Below the pieces are notes generated by a model. The model was given only the letters and a program-made list of their open reading frames with translations, did not search any database and was not told the DNA's origin. From an uncultured Bacteroidota bacterium (GTDB taxonomy: Bacteria; Bacteroidota; Bacteroidia; Chitinophagales; Chitinophagaceae), in assembly GCA_903912435.1 (NCBI GenBank), contig CAIWHI010000599.1, positions 1-12,847 of the forward strand: a stretch of DNA of 12,847 nucleotides, in the 5' to 3' direction. A program made the position numbers and the translations under genes. How positions within the stretch are numbered: the stretch's first letter is position 1; each line of letters opens with the position of its first letter. Shown here in pieces: positions 8,101-12,847 of the stretch.

Positions 8101-9057
8101 AGGAACAGGGTTATATTGAGTGGTACCCCTATCCAGAACAATACCTTCGATCTTTATGCCCAGTTTAATTTTATTAATCCCGGATTATTAGGCAATAGAG
8201 AGTTTTTTAAAAATGAATTTGCCAACCCGATAGATAAAAATAACGATTCGGTAAAGGGGGGGCAACTACGCAAGTTGATTTTCCCATTTATGCTCCGCCG
8301 AACCAAGGCACAGGTTGCAAAAGACCTGCCGGATAAAACTGAGACCATCCTTTGGTGCGAAATGGGTAAGGAACAAAGGGCAGCCTATAATAGTTATAAG
8401 GAGTACTATAGAGTAATGCTGTTGGAGAAAATAGAGAAGGAAGGAATGGCTAAATCAGGTTTGTTCGTGATAGAAGGTTTGCTGAGGCTAAGGCAGATAT
8501 GCGATAGTCCTGTAATGGTTAAGGATGATAAAATAACTACCCGGCAAAGCATTAAGCTAGATGAGCTGGTAAGGGAATTGGAGGAAAACGCCGGAGGCCA
8601 TAAACTATTGGTATTCTCGCAGTTCACTGAGATGCTGCATCTTATTGAAGATAGGTTGAAGGCAGATAAAATTGATTATGCCTACCTTGATGGCGGTACC
8701 CCAGCCGAAAAGCGCAATGAACAGGTGCAGAAATTCCAGGAGGATCCCAACCTTAGGGTATTCCTTATCTCACTAAAAGCGGGTGGGGTAGGGCTTAACC
8801 TTACTGCGGCTGACTATGTATATATTGTAGACCCATGGTGGAACCCTGCCGTGGAACAACAAGCCATAGACCGTACTCACCGTATAGGGCAGGTAAACAA
8901 AATTTTTGCCTACAAAATGATTTGTAAGGATACAGTAGAGGAAAAGATCATTCAGCTACAGCAAAAGAAAAAGCAGCTAGCCGATGACCTGGTAACCGAG
9001 GATGCAGGCTTTATTAAGAAACTGACACGAGATGATGTGGCGTTCTTGTTTAGTTAG
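5134..9057 (+). CDS. SNF2-family DNA helicase/translocase with two SWIM zinc fingers
   Basis: A 1307-aa SNF2-type ATPase, expected to translocate on duplex DNA and remodel protein-DNA complexes. Two SWIM motifs lie near the N-terminus: C73-x-C75-x8-C84-x-H86 and C243-x-C245-x6-C252-x-H254, joined by a Lys/Thr-rich linker (about 133-180). Residues about 260-840 carry no motif I can name; they may include a bacterial SNF2-associated domain. The helicase core is complete: RPYQLSGFQWL (from about 846), Walker A DDMGLGKT (871-878), DESQ box (968-971), LSGTPIQN (995-1002), LVFSQF, SLKAGGVGLNLT (1213-1224) and DPWWNPAVEQQAIDRTHRIGQ (1233-1253) with both arginine positions R1247 and R1250. The ATG at 5134 is used; ATG at 5176 (residue 15) is an alternative. 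It stands alone on its strand and ends inside the next convergent gene. Stand-alone SWIM-SNF2 proteins are common in bacteria; neighbours here do not suggest a defence island. Confidence 0.93.
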   Translation: MANEKELLISFLVDMNVDVRNKAFGEYVLIRNSISLLSSQGGSYELRIRKPNAPSQFDEVTVKCTGPNMRFGCTCASIKRFKICAHVASAAIFILNRTHAVTFEKLNNIITVSRYEANSTVKTATIEEELGITEPPKKETTKSTKSSPTFPGAKKLTATPTTKKKINLSNLSWKSFKSKPSAVFQTVQLLFFGSPSSLIIKNTRFVSIDRENVILRFEYKPDVGNSFNPIIRYDQDEQFYYACDCQDKVQMCYHVKAAFIVLEKENSKTYFDQFKDWDAEKKALLKPYGLKLGDKEVEDLIFKVDAYGKMTMRTPPWLWTNDITTQLEDFKKVLAPQKSNTNRPLLSINTTIDFEVGFLINTESSHFENGFDIDCIKVYRTDDGYKFNRLSIHQSATLPLLRDLDNTTYEHLIKLSSDMAKRHLTSLGFIGLYDKSFHWARVGDDVRFALWQYYTKQVKMFWLHLCNSELVFINKKTNFVDSNINPIKCSPHPLELSFTVAEEGRYISITLNKTINGKAIGHGEGKIHKGFLFEHNDQFHITEDVEDFDLLKQFEYGFIKIPIGAKGQVIKTIIPLLQKKHKIEIPESLKATLINAEPEFQVLLKELDGKFLVFQPQYVYNGQVVNYEAEPESILKPLADNTYVIIERKTEVEQAFFDSIKALHPKFDKAGGNNFFHLPFEDTMKKNWFLDTIAGLVENKVPVLGIQDLKKHRYNPHKPKWEMRAGSGLDWFDVSVKVSYGEQTIALKEVRKAMAENRKTVVLGDGTFGLLPDEWANQYGMLLKMGEEQKDGKLRISKLHFTLIDELHGQINNEAIIDEINEKKQRLQNIDSIKSVQPSKNINASLRPYQLSGFQWLYALDELGWGGCLADDMGLGKTLQAITFLQYLKEKYTGTTHLVICPTSLIYNWENELKKFAPGIKYHIYYGTEREISSAHFEAYDLVITSYGIIRNDLREMVQFDWHYIILDESQAIKNPDSQTNRALQVLKSRNRVILSGTPIQNNTFDLYAQFNFINPGLLGNREFFKNEFANPIDKNNDSVKGGQLRKLIFPFMLRRTKAQVAKDLPDKTETILWCEMGKEQRAAYNSYKEYYRVMLLEKIEKEGMAKSGLFVIEGLLRLRQICDSPVMVKDDKITTRQSIKLDELVRELEENAGGHKLLVFSQFTEMLHLIEDRLKADKIDYAYLDGGTPAEKRNEQVQKFQEDPNLRVFLISLKAGGVGLNLTAADYVYIVDPWWNPAVEQQAIDRTHRIGQVNKIFAYKMICKDTVEEKIIQLQQKKKQLADDLVTEDAGFIKKLTRDDVAFLFS

Positions 9058-9829
9058 TAGGTTCAGGATAGTAGTCGTTTGGAGTAATGGAAATATTGGT
9101 GATTAACTCACCATTTTTGTCATAGTAATTATAGTTAACAATAACCTTGTGTTCCCTAAATCGTTTAAGATCATTGTTTTCTTTGATATTTTCTAATAGT
9201 GATGGCCTCATGTTTTCAGCAAATTTTTCAGCATTCATTTTTGATTTTTCCATAGTGATTATTGTGTAGTCTGTTTCGAAAATTTTGCCAGGTAGGGCTC
9301 GGGAGCTATCTAACCTGGTAATTTCATCCAGCATATTGGGTGCAGTACAGTTTACAACACTAGCTTCACACCTTAGTTGCAACTGATAATCTGCCGGTTT
9401 TGCCTCTTCTTTATAAGTTTCGGAAGTGAAAACCATTTCTACTAATGGCTTTCCATCTTTATCCTTATAGTCGTAGGTCATTACAGCCTTGTTATCCCGG
9501 TACGTTTTTAGTCCTTCATTAGTTCTTATTTGGTTTTGCATTATGGGTTTCATATATCCTTCAAATGCGTCAACATCAAAGCGGTTTTTAATAATCTTTA
9601 TCAAGGTATAATGATAAACCATCTCCTTATGTGGCCTCACAGTTACACTATCCAGCCGGGTTTGGTTATCAATCATTTTTGGGCAGGTCTTATTGATACC
9701 TGCGGCTGCAAATTTTAATTTCATATCGAAATTGGCACCGCAGCTTTGTAAGGTAATGATTATCAAGGCTAAGGGTAAGTACCTAAGTGCAGGGTTCAGA
9801 TGTATGGATATGGTTGCATGCTGGCTCAT
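9050..9829 (-). CDS. Lipoprotein with tandemly duplicated domain, unknown function
   Basis: A 259-aa predicted lipoprotein. Residues 17-30 (YLPLALIIITLQSC) form the hydrophobic part of a type II signal peptide with lipid attachment at C30. The mature part is two copies of one domain of about 95 residues. From TRLDS (57 and 171) the copies align without a gap at an offset of 114, and I count 26 identities in 79 positions, among them M-x-P, I, N, LK-x-x-R, K, Y-x-Y-x-DK-x-G. An upstream Cys (49/161) is also shared. I do not recognise the family. The ATG at 9827-9829 is chosen because the signal peptide starts there; the frame is open further upstream to 9997 but that stretch crosses the preceding gene's terminator and looks non-coding. 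The 3' end overlaps the convergent helicase gene by 8 nt (9050-9057). No convincing promoter was found. Confidence 0.8.
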   Translation of the reverse strand: MSQHATISIHLNPALRYLPLALIIITLQSCGANFDMKLKFAAAGINKTCPKMIDNQTRLDSVTVRPHKEMVYHYTLIKIIKNRFDVDAFEGYMKPIMQNQIRTNEGLKTYRDNKAVMTYDYKDKDGKPLVEMVFTSETYKEEAKPADYQLQLRCEASVVNCTAPNMLDEITRLDSSRALPGKIFETDYTIITMEKSKMNAEKFAENMRPSLLENIKENNDLKRFREHKVIVNYNYYDKNGELITNISITPNDYYPEPTN

Positions 9830-9929
9830 AATATTTCTTTTAAGGTGGTTATTGATTGCTACAATAGTAGTGATTTTGCTGAATGTATCGAATGAAGTAC
9901 TAATAATTCTGAGAAAAATAATGTGATAT

Positions 9930-9955
9930 AAAAAAGGACACCCAAAAGGTGTCCT
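9930..9955 (-). terminator. Rho-independent terminator after the 87-aa lipoprotein gene
   Basis: On the minus strand AGGACACC pairs with GGTGTCCT (9948-9955 with 9935-9942) around a 5-nt loop, followed by six T (9930-9935, overlapping the stem end). It lies 30 nt after the stop of the small lipoprotein gene and isolates it from the lipoprotein gene downstream. Confidence 0.85.
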
Positions 9956-9984
9956 CGAAAATATATTCAATTGTATGATGTTAA

Positions 9985-10248
9985 TTATAGATGGCAAGAA
10001 ACAACAGTGGCACCATTCTTAGTCAGTTTGGCAGCTTGTGCATCACATTGCGACATTGCACTGCTTTGTGGAATACTAGCAGTAGTAAACTGAGCCTGAT
10101 TAACTACAGTGCCAGTAACCAATGACGAATAACTACAAGTGCAGGTATAAATTCCTACCGGGTCAATAACAGATTTGGAGCAGGAAAAAATAGTAACCGC
10201 AATAGTACCAAGCGTAAGAATAAGTGCAACCGGAAAAAATCTTTTCAT
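9985..10248 (-). CDS. Small cysteine-containing lipoprotein, unknown function
   Basis: An 87-aa predicted lipoprotein. MKRFFPVALILTLGTIAVTIFSC is a clear signal peptide with lipid attachment at C23. The mature 65 residues carry four further cysteines in YTCTCSY near the front, SQCDAQAA in the middle and VVSCHL at the very end, so two disulfides are likely. Small Bacteroidota lipoproteins with a CxC near the start, a central helix with Cys and a Cys just before the end are a recurring type, but their role is not known to me. The start at 10246-10248 is chosen for the signal peptide; the frame is open up to 10320 but the extension would bury it. It is followed by its own terminator. Confidence 0.8.
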   Translation of the reverse strand: MKRFFPVALILTLGTIAVTIFSCSKSVIDPVGIYTCTCSYSSLVTGTVVNQAQFTTASIPQSSAMSQCDAQAAKLTKNGATVVSCHL

Positions 10249-10274
10249 TTTATTGAGTGTGTTTTTGGAATGCA

Positions 10275-10304
10275 TAAAGATAAAATAATTTCCGTTAAAA
10301 CAAA
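10275..10304 (-). promoter_or_regulatory. Probable promoter of the 87-aa lipoprotein gene
   Basis: On the minus strand TTTG (10301-10304), an 18-nt spacer and TATCTTTA (10275-10282), which differs from TAnnTTTG only at the last base. The -7 element ends 26 nt before the chosen ATG, which also supports that start over the longer frame. Confidence 0.45.
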
Positions 10305-10477
10305 TTGAAACTAAGCACAATTGTAATATTGTTGACCAACTAGATGTGCTTTAGAACCAAAAGGACATTTGTTGCTTTAAGCTATCATGAAAAGTATTAA
10401 TGTGGTGCAGAGTATTAATTTACAGTTATAAAAAATGCTTGTATTTAAATTAATTTTCTGTAAAAATTGAAATATCC

Positions 10478-10508
10478 TTTGATTTTTCGATTCTCAATTT
10501 TATTTTTG
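10478..10508 (+). promoter_or_regulatory. Consensus Bacteroidota promoter of the 147-aa lipoprotein gene
   Basis: TTTG (10478-10481), exactly 19 nt, then TATTTTTG (10501-10508): a full match to the published -33/-7 form. The start codon is 14 nt beyond the -7 element, so the leader is only a few bases. This is the best promoter in the window and suggests strong constitutive expression. Confidence 0.75.
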
Positions 10509-10522
10509 ATGAAACTTATTTT

Positions 10523-10966
10523 ATGAAAAAAATCTTCACAATTGCTGCTATCGCCTTTATGGGATTGGCCCTGTTTTCTGGTTGCACTAAGAGCGACTCA
10601 ACCCCTAGCTATAGCATGAAAGCTAGTATAGGAGGCGCTTCATTCAGTACTTCAAATTGCTTTGCTGCATCAACTGGTACATTTGTTGAAATCGAAGGTC
10701 TTGGTGGAACTTTAACTGCACCTACCTATCCTTATGTAACATTATGGTTGTTGAATTATGCAAAGACAACTGGTACATTTGCTATAGATAGTACAATGGC
10801 TACAAATTACGCCCAAATTGTTACAGGTGCTACCTCATTCAAAATAGCAAAATCAGGTTCCATTACTATTACCTCAGTATCTCCTAATATTGTTGGTACA
10901 TTTAGCTTCACTGCTATCGATGGGACTGCTGTAACAGGCGGTACATTTACTGCTAAGAGTTATTAA
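10523..10966 (+). CDS. Secreted lipoprotein, beta-rich, DUF6252-like
   Basis: A 147-aa predicted lipoprotein: MKKIFTIAAIAFMGLALFSGC is a type II signal peptide with lipid attachment at C21. The mature part is rich in Thr, Ser, Gly and aromatic residues and has a repeating strand pattern (YSMKASIGGASFS, TLTAPTYPYVTLWLLNY, GTFAIDS, GSITITSVS, IVGTFSFTAIDGTAVTGGTFTAKSY). The opening K-A-x-I-x-G-x-x-F and the closing G-T-F-S-F-T-x(n)-V-T-x-G-x-F resemble small Bacteroidota lipoproteins placed in DUF6252; this is recall, not a search. It probably folds as a beta sandwich or barrel in the periplasm or on the outer membrane. It has its own consensus promoter and terminator, so it is a single-gene unit. 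Confidence 0.85.
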   Translation: MKKIFTIAAIAFMGLALFSGCTKSDSTPSYSMKASIGGASFSTSNCFAASTGTFVEIEGLGGTLTAPTYPYVTLWLLNYAKTTGTFAIDSTMATNYAQIVTGATSFKIAKSGSITITSVSPNIVGTFSFTAIDGTAVTGGTFTAKSY

Positions 10967-10984
10967 TAAATATTAAATGCTAAG

Positions 10985-11025
10985 AAGAGCCACCTGATGT
11001 TTTCGGGTGGCTCTTTAAGTTTTAT
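10985..11025 (+). terminator. Rho-independent terminator after the 147-aa lipoprotein gene
   Basis: AAGAGCCACC pairs with GGTGGCTCTT (10985-10994 with 11006-11015), extended inwards by a U-G, G-C and A-T pair, giving a 13-bp stem with a 5-nt loop. TTAAGTTTT follows. It lies 18 nt after the stop codon. Confidence 0.88.
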
Positions 11026-11039
11026 AATGATTTGCAATC

Positions 11040-11198
11040 CCCCTAGGTTCGGCGTAGAATTAGTCACGTCGTGGAAGAAGCAAGTCTCCCGACTTGCGAA
11101 TTAAAAAGTTCAAAAAAAATACCCCTAAAGTCCATTTATGTCAGTCGGGAGATTGACAGCAACCTCGACGAAGTCTTAGACTACGCCGAACTCAGGGT
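11040..11198. repeat. Long imperfect palindrome, REP/MITE-like element
   Basis: Two arms of about 58 nt (11040-11097 and 11140-11198) face each other around an AT-rich centre of 42 nt. The outer block GTTCGGCGTAG (11047-11057) is the exact reverse complement of CTACGCCGAAC (11181-11191), and CTCCCGACT near the centre matches AGTCGGGAG (11143-11151); between them the arms match imperfectly. The left arm tip also folds on itself (GCAAGTC-TCCC-GACTTGC) and the right tip does so with different bases (TGTCA...TGACA). The element is more GC-rich in its arms than the surrounding DNA and fills the gap between two convergent genes, a usual place for REP-type repeats. No ORF lies inside it. Confidence 0.75.
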
Positions 11199-11238
11199 AG
11201 ACTTAGTTTAAACCAACCCCTTTTTTCACAATTTATTC

Positions 11239-12847
11239 CTACTCCATCACCGGCAACACAATTTTAGAAGTATACTCCCTTCCACTATATATCTTAATAT
11301 CGCAGGGTACAAAGTCTGATTCATTACAATGGTAGATATCTACAAACTGCTGCGGATTACGGTCTACCAGCGGGAACCAGGTACTTTGGATCTGCACCAT
11401 CAGGCGGTGGCCTTTTTTAAACACATGGGCCACATCAGGTAGTTTTAGGGTTACTTTGGTTATTTTATTAGGTTCAAAGGCTTCGGGCTTTTCAAAGCTG
11501 TTGCGGTACCTGCCCCTCATTACCTCACCCCTAACCAGCATCTGATAACCACCCATAGGGTAGGGTTTGCCATTGCCTTTACCATCCAGGCTGTCGTTAT
11601 AGGAGAAATTATCGGGAAATACATCTATCAGCTTTACCACAAAGTCGGCATCTGTGGTAGAAATTGATACGTTCAGGTCAGCAATTACAGGACCGGCAAG
11701 GGTAAGGTCATGTCTCAGGGTGTCTGTTTGGTATACCAATACATCAGGACGGCGGGCAGCAAAACGCTGGTCATCGGTCATATATTCGTTGGTACGGTGA
11801 AAATGCACATCTTCGGTATAGGGTACAGGTTTGGCAGGGTTGCTAGTATATTTTGTGTATTCCATTTCATTTCCCTGGATATTGCTTAATTCGCCCTGGG
11901 TATTCAACCAATAATCCTCATTTTTTACATTAGCCGGTGGCCATTGGCTAAAGGTCTTCCACTCATTAGCACCAGAGAAAAATATATTGGCTTCCTTTAT
12001 TTTAGCAGTATTGCCTTTGTTGAGCAAGTAATAATCGAAAAAGGGTATTTCAATGTTCTTCTGGTAGTACTCGGAGTTTTTTCCTCCAAACCGCACATTG
12101 CCCAGGTACTCCCCCTGTGCCCTTGCCCATCCGCCATGGCTCCACGGTCCCATTACCAGCCGGTTATTATTACCGGCCTTCTTTTCTATAGCCTTATACA
12201 GGTTCCAGGCACCATAGCAGTCTTCAGCATCATATAGCCCGCCTACCACCAGGGTAGCCACATCATCGGGTATATATTGCACAAAATTGCGGGTATTCCT
12301 GTCCTGCCACCATTTGTCATAATTGGGGTGATTATACAATTCCTTCCAGAATTTCACACTGTCACCCATTATGGTGGCCAGGTTTTTAATTGGTCCCACA
12401 CCTAAATAAAACTGGTAATTGTCCTTTGTATTAAACTGGTAACCAGGTGCTCCTACTTTTGTAGGCGTAGGCCTTGGTTTGCCAAACGAACTATAAAATC
12501 CAAAGGCATCCATCTCCATAAATGCGCCGTTGTGGTGGAAATCATCACCAATAAACCACTCCGTAACCGGTGCCTGTGGGCTCACAGCCTTTAGGGCAGG
12601 GTGGCCACTCAGTGCCGCCATGGTGGCATAATAACCGGGATAAGATATGCCAAATGCACCCACCCGGCCATTATTGTTCTTCACATTATGTATCAGCCAT
12701 TCTATGGCATCATAGGTATCGCTAGCCTCATCGGTTTCGTTTTTCTTTTTATTGGGGTTAAATGGGCGAATATCCATAAACTCACCCTCACTCATATACT
12801 TACCCCTCACATCCTGCATTACCATGATGTAGTTTTCCTTAAGGTAT
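11239..12847 (-). CDS. CocE/NonD (PepX, peptidase S15) family hydrolase, N-terminus outside window
   Basis: An alpha/beta hydrolase of the X-Pro dipeptidyl-peptidase/CocE/glutaryl-7-ACA acylase group, hydrolysing amide or ester bonds; in Bacteroidota these are usually exported. The frame is open to the right edge (reading ...YLKENYI before MVMQDVRG), so the apparent first Met at 12823-12825 is internal and the signal peptide and first strand are missing. Counted from that Met: QDVRGKYMSEGEF (4-16), nucleophile elbow GISYPG with S61, acid region GGLYDAEDCYGAW, and histidine in MGPWSHGGWA. The C-terminal half (from about residue 335) is the jelly-roll PepX-C domain, with VLVYQTDTLRHDLTLAGPVIADL and HRLMVQIQSTWFPLVDRNPQ. 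The catalytic triad looks complete. Substrate is unknown. No hairpin with a T tract follows the stop; the palindromic element lies 41 nt beyond it. Confidence 0.93.
   Translation of the reverse strand, partial: YLKENYIMVMQDVRGKYMSEGEFMDIRPFNPNKKKNETDEASDTYDAIEWLIHNVKNNNGRVGAFGISYPGYYATMAALSGHPALKAVSPQAPVTEWFIGDDFHHNGAFMEMDAFGFYSSFGKPRPTPTKVGAPGYQFNTKDNYQFYLGVGPIKNLATIMGDSVKFWKELYNHPNYDKWWQDRNTRNFVQYIPDDVATLVVGGLYDAEDCYGAWNLYKAIEKKAGNNNRLVMGPWSHGGWARAQGEYLGNVRFGGKNSEYYQKNIEIPFFDYYLLNKGNTAKIKEANIFFSGANEWKTFSQWPPANVKNEDYWLNTQGELSNIQGNEMEYTKYTSNPAKPVPYTEDVHFHRTNEYMTDDQRFAARRPDVLVYQTDTLRHDLTLAGPVIADLNVSISTTDADFVVKLIDVFPDNFSYNDSLDGKGNGKPYPMGGYQMLVRGEVMRGRYRNSFEKPEAFEPNKITKVTLKLPDVAHVFKKGHRLMVQIQSTWFPLVDRNPQQFVDIYHCNESDFVPCDIKIYSGREYTSKIVLPVME

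Noticed and set aside
5134..9057. Helicase as part of a phage defence system such as DISARM
   Set aside because: No methylase, nuclease, phospholipase or other defence partner lies next to it. Neighbours are housekeeping and lipoprotein genes.
9830..9997. N-terminal extension of the duplicated lipoprotein (upstream in-frame Met)
   Set aside because: It would place a signal peptide in the middle of the protein, cross the terminator of the preceding gene and reach that gene's end. The Met at 9829 starts the signal peptide.
10249..10320. N-terminal extension of the 87-aa lipoprotein
   Set aside because: The extension covers the likely promoter and would bury the signal peptide that begins at MKRFF.
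1..12847. CRISPR arrays, tRNA or rRNA genes, insertion sequence transposases
   Set aside because: No regularly spaced repeats, no cloverleaf with a TTC-A loop and no transposase coding region were seen on either strand.

Overview
The window reads as a piece of chromosome from a member of the Bacteroidota, most likely a Chitinophagales- or Sphingobacteriales-type bacterium. The support is moderate to low GC, almost no Shine-Dalgarno sites, several matches to the Bacteroidota promoter form (TTTG, then TAnnTTTG), many small lipoproteins with a Cys lipobox, and protein families typical of the phylum. Most genes are ordinary chromosomal ones. No phage, plasmid backbone, CRISPR array, rRNA or tRNA was seen.

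Layout, left to right. (1) 1-276: the 3' end of ftsY (SRP receptor), closed by a strong hairpin terminator. (2) 376-2006, + strand: a two-gene unit of a small membrane-anchored protein and a GT-C-like multi-pass membrane protein, 2 nt apart. (3) 2091-2689, - strand: an AT-rich antitoxin/PIN-toxin (VapBC-type) cassette whose genes overlap by 16 nt. (4) 2871-4349, - strand: accD (acetyl-CoA carboxylase) followed by smpB (trans-translation), with a recognisable promoter upstream and a terminator downstream; smpB appears to start with TTG. (5) 4524-4790, - strand: a 68-aa protein that looks like a cysteine-depleted relative of a small zinc-ribbon family, with a hairpin after it. (6) 5134-9057, + strand: a 1307-aa SNF2 helicase with two SWIM zinc-finger motifs in a long N-terminal part. 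(7) 9050-10248, - strand: two lipoprotein genes, the first carrying an internal tandem duplication and overlapping the helicase end by 8 nt. (8) 10523-10966, + strand: a small lipoprotein with the best promoter in the window and a strong terminator. (9) 11040-11198: a long imperfect palindrome resembling a REP/MITE-type element. (10) 11239 to the right edge, - strand: a CocE/PepX-type (S15 family) hydrolase, cut by the window end.

Functionally the genes do not form one pathway. ftsY (protein targeting), accD (fatty acid synthesis) and smpB (ribosome rescue) are core functions. The toxin-antitoxin pair and the palindromic element are the accessory parts. The lipoproteins and hydrolase belong to the cell envelope or secreted repertoire. 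I found no convincing new multi-gene system. The points most worth a second look are the palindromic element, the double-SWIM helicase with its nearly leaderless start, the duplicated lipoprotein domain and the cysteine-depleted 68-aa protein.
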